From the NCBI RefSeq assembly GCF_040436345.1, contig NC_133237.1:21767749-21831748 (forward strand): a DNA stretch of 64,000 nucleotides, written 5' to 3'. The translations under genes were made by a program, and so were the position numbers. Below the pieces are notes generated by a model, which saw nothing but the letters and a program-made list of their open reading frames with translations, was not told the origin of the DNA and did no database searches. Positions 13,801 to 23,897 of the stretch are shown here, in pieces; position 1 is the first letter of the stretch, and each line of letters opens with the position of its first letter. The DNA is from Pagrus major (Eukaryota > Chordata > Actinopteri > Spariformes > Sparidae).

Positions 13801-16800
13801 TTGGAATCCGGTTTGGGCGCTGGGGGACGACACGTCAAACTGTAAGCGCTGAATTTCTGTTACTGCTGCACTACTGTCAACACCATATGGGCCCAGCTTT
13901 ACCACCCTGACCCCTTTACATCCCGTCAGTGAGCATACGAAGGGATTAAAACACAAGCAGGAAATATTAAAAGAGGACAGTGTCGAGTGTCAACATCCAA
14001 AGGGATCATACATTTAAATGTGGAATAACATGCAGCAAGACCACTGAATACTACTGATACTAAAATGTGTTTTATTTTCCCACACAAACATTGTTCCCAT
14101 GCTTTCTGCGTGATATAGAAACAGAGGTTGGAGTTTAACTTTCCCATCATAAATAATTTACCTCGCAGGTTCTATATCCTCTACAGCGAGGAGAATTCAA
14201 TCTAGATCTGTTACCGACCTTTTGTTTCATTTCATATTTCAAAATAGGAAACATATCTTAAGTGACATACATAATCTCCTCATGCCTCTCTGAATGCATT
14301 ATGTAAGGCACTTTATGAGGATAAAATGTGCTTCACAAACAAACTTGGCCTTAATAAGCACATGAGTGACATTTATTTCCTCTGCTGTCAGCACAAGTTA
14401 CTGCACTGCAATTATGATACTTCAAAGCAGTTTAACTCCTGATTTGGCACCAATTTATACAACAAAAAAAGAAGTAAGGTTGGAAAACAAAGTGACATTT
14501 TTTAAATAAAAAAAAAAAGTCCCACAAGAACAGTCAATCTTCTCATTGCCGATGAAGTGAAGTCACGATTAATCTGCTGGGGCTGGGAAACGTGAGAGTT
14601 GTGCTTTGGGGATTTGTGCTCTACTATACAGTCAATTCATGCATCCTAATGGGATGCTACGTGTTGGGTTTTAATTTGACTCTTTACTCCGAGGCCTAAT
14701 TAGGGCCGGGGTTTTCCTACCAAGAGACAGCATAAGCTGCAGAGGGAGGCATCAGGCTGTCACAGGGGAGGTTTCATGTCTGCTAGGCTTCATCGCACAC
14801 AGCTTAGGAAAGCATCAAGCTGCATTTAGACAGCCTTCTCTTTCACCATCAGCTATTCTTATACTCCATCACAGGCCCTGCGACACAGCAGAACTTAAAT
14901 ATGCACATCTCCAATGGTGGAGGAGAGAAAAATACGGCAGAGACAGACAGTTAAAGAGAGGCGCAGATGCAGAAAGTGAGAGGGGAAGAGAAAGAACCCA
15001 TGAATAACTCACTGGAATATGAGGTAGTGGCACTCGCCCATTTGCTTTGGCACTTTCGTGCATCTCCCGGCGATGCTGTTTGCGGTATCTGTAGGGTGGA
15101 ACCCCATCTCTGGAATTAACAACAAAGACATTTTCATAATACATTCTCATGAATAAACAACACAGGCGGCTTTGAAGTTGAAAGCTTTCTGATGCATTTC
15201 CGCCTAAAACGAACACCTTGTAAGTCTTGATTAATCAGTACGGCAGGACAGACATTCTCACAGGCATATTGTGTCCCTCCTGCACCACAAGTGGTCTGGC
15301 AGATTACGGTTACATGCTACACATCCGTGAGTCTGTAGTTCCATGTGCTATTGGTCATGCTGGGTTTCAAACTCTCCTGTGCTGGAAGCTCTGGACCAAT
15401 TAGCTGATAACAGCCCCTAATCCATTCAGCTTCAAACACATTTTTGTCCAGTTGTGCGAGCTTTGAAGTTTCTTTAGCATAATTCCCCAGTGCCATCTCT
15501 GCACCTAGAAAACATTAGTTTTCAAATCTTCTTTCATCAGCACATAACTGGAGTCCTGTGTGCAGTTGATCCCAGACAGTAAAAAACATTGACTTTGGCC
15601 TCATGCTTGTGCCCAAATAGTTACCTCTTGAGTCACCTGTGAGGGGAGACACATTCTGCTTTTAAGAACTGTGGTTATAAAGAAGCTCTTTGGAAACATT
15701 TGCAAAAGAGGTCAGTTGGTTAGTGGTTTAATTTCTGCACATTCAATCAGACTTGGTTTTATATCTGCTGAGAGAGATTTTATAGGATTCCTAATTTGCA
15801 TTACAGATCAATTCTTAAAGCTTTCACTGGTTTGGCTAATGAGCAGATGGGACTTTACTTTCTTTGCTGCTTCTGTTGTTATGTGCAGGTAAAAACTGGC
15901 AAGAAGTGCAATTTTGATGTCAGTAAATCCCTTATTTCAGTCTTCAAGCGATGCCCACCTTCCTTTTAAATAACAACTGGGAATACTTAGCACAAATCTC
16001 TTGTGTTCCAGCCAAATATGCAGCCAGGCACAGCCTTCATGACCTGGTGTAACGACTTAAATGAAGTGCATGAAATGTCTATGTGTGGGATGAGAAAAAT
16101 ACATACACACTGCTGTCGGTGAGGGAAACTGTGTCTGCGTCGCTGGACATACTCTGCTGCTCACTATCGTAAGCGCTGGTGGCAGGAGCCATAGCATAAC
16201 CAGTGTTGACATAGTACGGGTTGATGGGCTCCCGACATGGTGCATGCCTGGAAGAGAAAGAAGAAATACAAGACATGCTAAGAAAAAACAATAAGGAAAC
16301 AGACCGTGACACTGTGAAAATGCATTTAGAAGCAAAGATAGTGCACAAAACTCTTAACAGCATACAATATAAAATATGGTTAGATATTGTAAGAGGAAGA
16401 ACACTAAGATTATTCACACATCACTTCTGCTTATTTGGTTTGATGACTGTATGGTTTCCTCTGCATCAAGGTGCAGCATGTAAGAATTGGCTGCCTATCG
16501 CACATCACCAGAGTACACCTGCTAACTGTAGCTGCCGTTAGCTTGTTAGCTCAGTTAGCCATGCTAACTTTCAAGGTTTTTTTTCGCCTTGAGAGATCAA
16601 GGCGAAAAAAAACCTTGAAAGGTAAATTGGTTGCCGAGTCCGAGTCAATTTACCATTTTCTTTGTGCTTCATTGTCACTCAATTACTGGAAAGGTGTTTT
16701 TTAAAAACTCTGAGTGATTAAATGCAAAAAATCTTTCCGATGTCCATGTTGCTCCCTCATGACACACACCGAAGTCGAAAGAACGACTTTCCGACTCTGG

Positions 16801-19800
16801 AAATGGGACCATCGGAGGAGCATGTGAATGCAGCATATAGCCAGTCGAGCAGGAAATATAGTATCCTCTCCAGACAGGGACCAAACAAAGCCTCTGAGAC
16901 CAGCAGATTTCAGTTTGATGACTGATGGGAATACAATACTGAGGTCATTTACAATGACTCTGACCAGACCTGACTCCGGAGACAATGAAGTTAGGTGGGT
17001 TCAGGAGAGACTTGAAGTGGGAGAGGAGCGAGAGGGAGGTCTGACATCATCGGCCCAGCGTCCGTGCCCACTTCCAGAGACCTGAGCTGATCAGACTATG
17101 GCCTCTTGAGATACAAAGTGGTATCACAAGACAGGATGTTCTGAATTAAATTTCATACGTATTGCACCTTTAAAGTCATAAAAGTTACAGTACAATGCAC
17201 CATGAAGCTCCTCTTGCTTTTGTTTGGTGTAATCCAGACAAACCTACAGCCACAGTGAGTATACTGGTGTTTTGCTGGCAGCCTCTGTGATCTCACTGAA
17301 TTCAATACCAGAGTATTGAGCGGTGGAGTATACCTGCAGGTCCCATTTTGATGCACATTCTTTAAAAGTGCCTACAGATAAAGGTGTGGGGGGGAGCTTC
17401 ATTTGACTCCATTTACATTCTCAGTGATTGACTTTGCTGAACGCACTTCTTACAGGGCTTTGTACACATGAATTAAAGATGTTAGGCATCATCTCTTTTT
17501 ATTCAAATTGGAATTCCCTGAAGCCTTCATCCCCGTCTTTCTCCCTGTTTGGAATGCAGAAGCACCCGGAGTTCAAAACGAAACCTTTGTGACCCACTGA
17601 TTTTCATTAGCATCTACATTCAACAACAGTGAATAATTACAGCGCCAGGTTGCTGAAGAGTTGGGACAAATAAAAAAGTGCAGTCCTCAGAAAATGTTGT
17701 CGTTATATGTGGCAACGTTTCTGACGATGAGAACTGAAAGGAAATGGCAAGGGAAGGAAGCAAACAGTGATCTAATTTATTCTGGTTTTTCATGAGAGAC
17801 GGATGAGATGATTCTTTGAGTGTTCTGCAACACTGCTTACGGGTGCCGAGCCATTATAGAAACATCTCAGAGACAAAAAAATTGGGCTGCGTGTCGTTAA
17901 TATAAAAATTCGATACCGGTTCATGAACGAGACTTTTTTCGATACCAATTTTATGAAGTCCATTTTAACAAAAGACTACATTAGACATACACGTTATGAG
18001 CCCCGCCTCTGGGCGTGACCTAGTCATTTTCTTGCGTGCCTCGAGATAGCCAATCACCTGCACTATTAGATCTTGACACAACGAGCATGCTGCATGCTAC
18101 TTGGCTCACTGATGCTGATGAGATTACCTCCTTAGGTACCAAAATTTGGTATCAAATAACATTTTTCGATACTTGATCATAGTTCGTTACCCAGCCTTAA
18201 AAATAGATGATAACAACAGTGCTGTACGTAGAGAATCAATGGATATTCACTTGAAAAATGGTTAATTTTTATCTGAAATGACTCATGTATCATGTTGTTT
18301 CCTTGTTTTATATTCCTTATGTATGCATATCATCACAAACAAAACAATTCAGTGTTTATATTTTTCTATTTCAAATGATAAAAGATACAACAAACACACC
18401 AGGTATGCCATCACCATCCTAGAAATCTCATATAAATGATCAATATTCAGAGAAAGAGGCTGCATCCATGTGGATTTCATTTAATTAACTTGCATAAAAA
18501 TAATTTCAAGTGTTCAAGAAATGGCTGTGGTTTGTCAAACATGTTTTAGATATGATAAAGTTACAAGATACTGGCCATGTTGTCCTCAGGTGACCTCAAT
18601 GTGTGATCAAAACTTCCAAATGATATTCTCTTTATCCTGCCTGTCTCCCTCTCATGTCAACTGTTAAATACATGCAAGGTTTAAAAAAATCTGTTAGCTT
18701 ACTTTCTAAAAAAACAAAAGTTTGTTCATCCTTATTGATATTTCACGTTTGTCTCAACTTTATTCCAGCATGCAAGTTGTTACGTTTTGATCACTGAAAA
18801 GCAACAATTTTCATTAAAAATGAAAAAACAGTGAAGTTTTGCCTTTAAAGTAAACGACATGAGAACAAAACTGAGCTGTTCACATTTCACAAATCACACC
18901 CAACATTAATGAACATATAGGTCATTCTGTTTCAAGTCGGTTGATCTGTGAAAGCTGATATGAAAGACTGTTTAATATCTTTTGTTGCCTGTCTGCTGTG
19001 AAGACATCAGACACGACTGGTGCAAAAAAATTCAGTTTCATAAAAACCTGCCGGGTGCTGCTAAAAGGCTATTTAAAAATGAAGCGTGTCCTTCTGTAAT
19101 TCCAGCCAAAAAAAGCTTGATTGCTGAAATAATGATGTGAAAATAAACCTCATTAATTAAAACTCCTATATTTTTCTCTTCTTCTTCTTCAAGCAAACGA
19201 CTTCCAATGAAATTGCCCTTGAACACAAACATACACTTCCTTCATCTCGCGTCCTGCGGATATCAACCAGAAAAGCTGCATGCCAACACTGGAGAATGTA
19301 ATGAGACACAAGAGCAGACCACAGAAAGGAACTGAACTGAACCACACGAGTTCAGTTTTGTGATCTGGTATTTTAACACTTGTCTTATCTAGCTTCACTG
19401 CCTTTACTGTAAGTGTTTGAGTCACGACGAGAATCTTATCTGAAAGGAATCTTATCTGTCTGTCAGCAGACATGAATTCCTGTCTGTGCTCTTAACACTG
19501 GTGCCGCCGCAGCAGAGATCAAAAATGGGAACGTTTCTGTGGTGTCCAACTGTGAAGTGATCGTCCATTACTCTTTAAAGGAATGGTAGAATCACAAATT
19601 ATGGCAGCGCAACTAATCAAAACATTATTGAAATCACAATATGGACAAGTGCAGCATCCAATACAGAAAAAGCAGAAAAGTTGTCAGGGGTTTCCAGAGA
19701 TGTGTGAATTTCAGTGCACTGATGTCACTGTTGATGACTGTTTAAGTGTCAGATATCCTGAATCTGTGACATATCTTTGTCACAAGTGTTTAAAAACCAC

Positions 19801-22800
19801 TTTTGAGGGATCATTGCAAAAATAGAAGGATATATCGATATCAATATCAACTCCCTAACATCGGTATCGCCCCTAAAAATCAGTCAGGCTCTAGTGACAA
19901 TATAAAGTACTGTTGTGCCGCACTTACAAGTCTGGCTGCTTACAAAGATGTTTGTTTGGTAAAGACCCCAACAAAGTCAAATCACCATGATTATGATCGT
20001 TTTTTCATAGCACATTAACCTTATGATGCAAAAACTATCACTGCCACTAATTGTGAATCATATTACAATCGTATAATCCGTCAAAATAATCACAATATGA
20101 TGATAATATGATGATTAAACGATAACTACAATCACATTAGGATCTTAAATTTCCCTGGGTTCTTAAGTTTTACGGGTTCAAACCAGCAGTGACATCAGTT
20201 ATTGTAGTGAGCAGTAACTTACGCCTTCATTTGATGTTTCTTTCTTAGAGACCGAAAGCATTAGCATGTAACCAACGCTAACCTCCCTCTCATTTGTTTG
20301 ACACGATACAGTTTCTTATGCTGGAGGATCACAAGCAGCTTGCTGCTGTGTATTAAGCCTGGCAGAAACTGTACGGATTAAACCCAATTTTAGCCCAGAA
20401 TTGGTTTCCTAAACTAATTTTAGAACGAGCTTGAATTTTTTGCTGGATCGGTCATCATTTGATGCGTCTTTTGAGGGCGGGTCACGACACATAATACATT
20501 TCCTCGATCTGATGGATTACTGGCATGTCTGAGCAGTTCAACGTTTTGATTTCCCACGTGGCTGCTGTCAAAACCTCCGTTATTAACTATAGTGAGCTCG
20601 CTTCAATTCTGTCGGATTAGTATTTTACATGTTGTGGCTAAAACTGACTGCTGGGATGTAAAACTGAACTTCTAACCTTCTGCAACTCCACATTTTTCTT
20701 TTACTCTTCCTATTATCTGCACATAGTAGAATTAAGGTAACACTGCCTTTCTCTGTTTCAGTCAACATTGTTTAGGACACAGACACAGCCCTGTTATCTG
20801 AATAAACTTTATTGAGATTGTCACTGGACAAAACTGGCCAGGGGGTTCTGAGTTAGCAGCCGGGTTGTGGCCCAGTTGGTCTGCACAGTGTGAGCAGAAA
20901 AGGTTGGAGGTTGTTGCCATGCAGAAAGGAAAATTCGTAGTATGAGTTAAAATGCACAAGATCACTAAATGTGTGTCTGCCGATGAAAAAACACTGATGT
21001 TACCAACGGTCTCACCACTATAATAACTAATAACTTGCTAATGAAAACTGAGCATTTGCTGTAGCTGTAGCTTCACATTAAAAACATTTAACTGTCAAAA
21101 CACAATTTTTATTCAACATTTGTTGACAGCGGATCAGTTTGACTATTGCAATGAGTACTTTTACACAGTATGTGGGGAGTGATCGGACATGCTGCACACC
21201 TCCAACTTCTCAGTGAGGTAACCAACTTCTATTCACTCATTAACATCATCAGGTTTTCTAATTAGCACTGGGTTTAAATCTGAAATATCAACAAACCCTC
21301 ATCCTACTGTCAGTAAAATGCTGTATGGAGCGAACGCCTTTACTTTGTATTTGTAGCATCCGTTGTTCCACTAAGTATTGATAGAAAACAAGGCAGAACA
21401 ACATTTGGGGCGGTGGAAAAGTAATGTAATGTAACACTGTGTAACACTGATAACACCGACTACTGCAGCAAGACTAATGTGCACAACAGTCCAAACAGTT
21501 ATCAAATAAAATCTGCAATACTTTAACCCCTTGAACAAGTAAAAAAAAAACCTCATACAAGCTCATTTGTACTGTGGATCATAAAAGAAACCTTTTCTAT
21601 AAAAACAAAATCATGTCATTTTTTCCTTGGGTAGATCTGAACACTCTCACCCTGCCTCACTCATTCAGGTGTTACTGTTTACATCATCAATGTCTCCATT
21701 TAGTATCCATGACAGTCGGACAGCATTGCACAACACAACACAAAGACCCTTAAAACAGAAAATCATCCCAAAGATGCAAAGGCTAACATGACCAAATGTT
21801 GCTGTTTGAGTTTCAGCTTCATACATTTTACTGCATTTGAATGCTCTCAACTAACTGACCAAAAAAATGTACCTCTTTAGTCCAAACGAGCATAAACATC
21901 AGGTTAAAAAGAAGACTAACCGGTTCTGCAAGAATCACAAACAGCCACAAAATGCAGAGAACTCAGGCGTCAAAGGAGAAGAAACAGACGAGGAGCAGGT
22001 AAACAATGGTCATTCAAAAAAACAAACAGCTGGAAAAACATCTACACACATTAAACTTGCTAACAGCTAGTGGCTTTAGGCCTCAATATCCGCAGATTTG
22101 GCACTGCACAGATTATAACATCTGTGTGAATCTGCTGTGACCTCTCACACTGAGAATGAAAAGCTGCTGCTGTTGCAAACACACATAGCTGGACGACACA
22201 GTCAGCTCTGGCACTGCAGCAAAAAAAAGTCCAAAGAAATAACAAACTTTACAGACTACCTACCTACAAATACTGGTGAGCAATTTGCTCTACCGAACCT
22301 TGGTATTGATTTGGGTGTTCTATTTCAATCTGGACAAAACAAAACATTACTTCTGTATTGATTTTGATACAAATGTGTATGAAATATAAAACGGTTCCAC
22401 CCTTCAGGAGCACGCTGTCACAGTCCTTGTTGCAAATTCAGGAAGCGCACAGCATATGTGCACATTAAGACGTAAAGAAGAGGGTGTACGGATCTCATTT
22501 CATTACAGACTATGATGCCACTTCTCATAGCTGAAGACTCAACATTAAGAAGAGGAGGAGGAAGAGGAAGGGGAAGATTACAGTGTCCAGGATAAGTGAT
22601 TTCAAAACACATAAATCAAGTTCTGTCCAATGGGAAAGCATGAATCCCACAGTACCTCCACAAGAAAAACAAAGAACACTTTCCTCAATCTTCTAACAAC
22701 AAGTGCATCCTCTGACATTTCCTCTCCACCACAGGTGGAAACACACCACCTTCCTCCCATCAGCTGTCTCTTGCGCTACACTCACTCGCTTTTCATTTCA

Positions 22801-23806
22801 AAAAACTTCAAGCAGCGTTCATGGTATTGTGGGGTTTCAGGTTTATTTCTAATTCAGCAGTTTGCAGAGAAGAGCTGTGCAGTTAGAGCTGAAGTGAAGC
22901 TTTCTAGATTGCAGGGAGGATTTACCTGTACTCGTGACCGTCCTGGAATCTCGCGCTGCTGGCAACACGCTGTGGCGCCGTCTCCATTAGCAGCTTCTGA
23001 GTAAGCCGGTTGCTCGGTGTGGGGTCGCACTCGGGCTGCTCCTCCGGCTCGTGGTCACATCTCCACTCCTCGTCTTCGTTTAAAGTCGGTAAATAACCCG
23101 ACAGGCCCTTTCCATTCCCAGAAACAGAGCTATGATCGCTGTACAGCTTGGGGCTCTCTCCTCCTGTCCGTGTATATTCCAAATATATGTCAGACTTAAG
23201 AAATAAAGGGTAGGTGTTTTCCTCCATCATCGTCTGTATCTCAGTCTGAGCCTGGTCAAACATTGCAGGATCAATGTGAAGCTTCGTGACACAGTCTTTG
23301 ATGAAGGACTTGGTAGCTGGTTTGATCTGTCGGGAAACAATCCCATTGTTGTCCAGGATGTATTTCTTATAGATGGCTTTCGCCAGTTTTAACTTCTTCT
23401 CCTCGTTACCCTCATTGGCTTCGAGTTTGCGGAAGCCACTGCACGCAAACCAGAAGTCCAACATGTCTGCGCACTCCTCCTGCTTGAGGAACGTCCTAAA
23501 CAGATGGATGCCATCTTGGTCATCCAGGAGGGAGTGAAGCGATTCTGCCCACTTTAAGTAGGGTGGCGTAGGGGAAGCACTTCCTTCCGGCTCATAGCCC
23601 AGGTCCAGGTCAGGTCGCCTGGGCGTAGCCACAGACGCCTCGCTTTTAAGGTTCTCGTTCTTCGAGGAGAAGCCGAGGTTGCTGTATTGGCGTCCATCGC
23701 TGCACACCAGCTCACCCTCTTCCCCCGGGACTGGAGGTCTGGGTGCATCCTCAGTGAAGCTGCCTCCCAAGTCTGCTAAGTAGCCCCTTTTGTCGCTTAT
23801 GCTCAT
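1687..23806 (-). CDS. axin1: Axin-1, scaffold of the beta-catenin destruction complex (10 coding exons, complete)
   Basis: Axin-1 is the cytoplasmic scaffold that brings APC, GSK3, CK1 and beta-catenin together so that beta-catenin is phosphorylated and degraded; it limits Wnt signalling. Joining ten exons with GT-AG borders and matching phases gives 861 residues plus stop; human AXIN1 has 862. Visible in order: tankyrase-binding segment [10 protein letters not shown] (about 23-32), RGS domain that binds APC (about 89-212), GSK3-binding helix [17 protein letters not shown] (about 380-400), beta-catenin-binding helix [14 protein letters not shown] (about 465-480), His-rich stretch [13 protein letters not shown]2A/C-terminal region, and DIX polymerisation domain ending IIGKVEKID. 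The sequence fits Axin1 better than Axin2 (for example SVDGVPPYR and the IIGKVEKID end). The start at 23806 aligns with the human start and has A at -3; an in-frame ATG five codons upstream (23821) is possible. A LINE relic occupies the intron before the DIX exons. Confidence 0.96.
2090..2239 (-). CDS. axin1: axin1 coding exon 9 (first half of DIX)
   Basis: 150 bases encoding [20 protein letters not shown], then [20 protein letters not shown] and the [10 protein letters not shown] end: the first strands and helix of the DIX domain. Acceptor CTTTGCAG, donor AG|GTAAGA. Confidence 0.95.
2352..2402 (+). repeat. Left piece of a MITE split by the LINE
   Basis: Terminal sequence of the fish repeat whose ends read GCTGCAAC(TA)ACGATTA. 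The matching remainder resumes at about 5,120 after the LINE. Other copies: 51,318-51,655 and 63,747 to the right edge. Confidence 0.65.
2400..5134 (+). mobile_element. Decayed L1-like LINE with internal deletion, in axin1 intron
   Basis: A non-LTR retrotransposon relic in the sense opposite to axin1. About 2,440-2,700 encodes an ORF1-type coiled coil ([20 protein letters not shown] and following). It is joined abruptly to the ORF2 endonuclease (2,700-3,400), whose GDFN (near 2,980) and [10 protein letters not shown] (near 3,240) motifs are visible while its N-terminal motif is lost. The pre-RT region follows in another frame (3,681-3,980, ending LKANKSP). Nearly the whole reverse transcriptase is missing. 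The L1-type C-terminal domain with a Cys/His knuckle (CWRSCG ... HIFWGC) lies at about 4,530-4,600. A T-rich 3' end, AATAAA and an A-tract with AATAAG repeats end it near 5,134. Several frameshifts make it inactive. Confidence 0.88.
2797..3696 (+). pseudogene. LINE ORF2 endonuclease fragment (APE-type), broken
   Basis: This is the longest open frame of the LINE relic, 299 codons, running from inside the apurinic-like endonuclease into the linker before the reverse transcriptase. It shows [10 protein letters not shown] and [12 protein letters not shown], the mid and C-terminal active-site motifs of L1-type endonucleases, and YSRIDYFLI. The N-terminal catalytic Asn/Glu motifs are absent because the upstream ORF2 start has been deleted. 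The reading frame shifts at about 3,690, where the next segment (3,681-4,112) continues. There is no sign of host function. Confidence 0.85.
5120..5330 (+). repeat. Right piece of the MITE split by the LINE
   Basis: Carries the internal segment AATATCTTTGGGTGGTGGAC and ends TTAGTTGCAGCCCTAA, the inverted counterpart of the left end at 2,352. The same internal segment is found in the copies at 51.4 kb and 63.9 kb. Confidence 0.7.
7657..7764 (-). CDS. axin1: axin1 coding exon 8 (36-codon exon before DIX)
   Basis: 108 bases, divisible by three, encoding [20 protein letters not shown] and [15 protein letters not shown]. It corresponds to the 36-residue exon that is skipped in the shorter human AXIN1 isoform, so a cassette use here is plausible (inference). 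Acceptor TCCCTCAG, donor GA|GTATGT. Confidence 0.9.
7938..8186 (-). CDS. axin1: axin1 coding exon 7
   Basis: 249 bases containing the strongly conserved [20 protein letters not shown] segment followed by the charged helix [19 protein letters not shown]. Acceptor ACATTTTAG, donor CAAAG|GTAAGT. Confidence 0.94.
9013..9177 (-). CDS. axin1: axin1 coding exon 6, with tandem CAGCAG acceptor
   Basis: 165 bases encoding [20 protein letters not shown] and the helix [20 protein letters not shown]. The acceptor is a NAGNAG pair: use of the downstream AG (exon start 9174) would drop one serine without changing frame. Donor CGG|GTCAGT. Confidence 0.9.
9261..9790 (-). CDS. axin1: axin1 coding exon 5 (beta-catenin-binding helix, His-rich stretch)
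   Basis: 530 bases. It opens [20 protein letters not shown], then carries [20 protein letters not shown], the helix that binds beta-catenin armadillo repeats, then basic Ser-rich sequence and [11 protein letters not shown]. The acceptor is the less usual CTAAAG; it is chosen because it keeps phase with the previous exon and matches the human boundary (VRMEEEGED). Donor AG|GTATGC. Confidence 0.93.
10566..10850 (+). repeat. Truncated copy of the 49.2 kb inverted-repeat element
   Basis: Shares GTAGTCCACAAAACATTTCT, then CACTGTAGCTG and GATTTGGGATC, in the same order, with the element at 49,245-49,715. The second inverted end is not recognisable. It lies in the axin1 intron between coding exons 4 and 5. 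Confidence 0.55.
12806..12950 (+). repeat. Fragment of the GCTGCAAC/ATCGATTA MITE family
   Basis: Contains AATATTTTGATAATCAATTAAT and the Asn-free segment TGTCTGATTCCAG, in the order seen in the fuller copy at 51.3-51.65 kb. It is degraded and lies in an axin1 intron. Confidence 0.5.
12955..13160. repeat. Palindrome-rich ATATCATGATAT-type repeat
   Basis: Begins GGCTGGACAATTTATCGAAA and carries ATATCATGATAT-like self-complementary runs up to TTGTACAGCC, a pattern common in dispersed fish repeats. Ends GGCTGGACAAT and ATTGTACAGCC are roughly inverted. Confidence 0.45.
13682..13819 (-). CDS. axin1: axin1 coding exon 4 (GSK3-binding helix)
   Basis: 138 bases, 46 whole codons, starting [20 protein letters not shown] and ending in the charged helix [15 protein letters not shown]. 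This is the GSK3-binding part of Axin. Acceptor GTCCCCCAG, donor CTG|GTATGT. Confidence 0.94.
15013..15109 (-). CDS. axin1: axin1 coding exon 3
   Basis: 97 bases encoding [20 protein letters not shown] through GRVPLPHIP. Acceptor AATTCCAG, donor CCA|GTGAGT. Near-identical to the human counterpart ([16 protein letters not shown]). Confidence 0.94.
16107..16247 (-). CDS. axin1: axin1 coding exon 2
   Basis: 141 bases encoding [20 protein letters not shown] and the Ser/Asp-rich [20 protein letters not shown] segment, matching the human region between the RGS domain and the GSK3 site. Acceptor CTTCCAG, donor GT|GTATGT; enters with 1 base and leaves with 2 bases of a codon. Confidence 0.93.
16568..16621. 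repeat. Perfect 25-bp inverted repeat (hairpin) in axin1 intron
   Basis: Arm 16568-16592 is the exact reverse complement of arm 16597-16621; the loop is GAGA. The stem includes an A8:T8 block flanked by CAAGG and CGCCTTGA. A second inverted repeat, GGTAAATTG / CAATTTACC, follows directly at 16621-16654. Confidence 0.9.
17882..18199. mobile_element. Non-autonomous inverted-repeat element (about 320 bp) in axin1 intron
   Basis: Ends are inverted: GGGCTGCGTGTCG...ATTCGATACC on the left, and CGATACTTG...CGTTACCCAGCC on the right. The interior has no coding potential. GC-rich core CCCGCCTCTGGGCG. The family looks like a DNA-transposon MITE; the superfamily cannot be assigned from sequence alone. 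Confidence 0.6.
19575..19890 (+). repeat. Degraded repeat shared with 27.1-27.4 kb
   Basis: The segment TTTGTCACAAGTGTTTAAAA followed by TGAGGGATCATTGCAAAAA and ATATCGATATC-like sequence is shared in order with 27,289-27,370. It lies in the large axin1 intron. Confidence 0.55.
22926..23806 (-). CDS. axin1: axin1 coding exon 1 (tankyrase-binding segment and RGS domain)
   Basis: 881 coding bases (293 codons plus 2 bases). It holds the N-terminal tankyrase motif, the Asp/Pro-rich segment [20 protein letters not shown] and the whole RGS domain, then the [13 protein letters not shown] stretch. The donor on the minus strand reads AG|GTAAAT. The exon extends upstream as 5' UTR to an acceptor at 23884 or, 14 bases further, at 23898 (two TTTGCAG-type acceptors in tandem). 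Confidence 0.96.
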
Positions 23807-23897
23807 AGTCCCAGCATCCATAAACTGCGTCCCCGTAGAGCCCACGCTGCACGACTATTAGATCCAGACCTCTACTTATGCCACTGCAAAAAAACTC

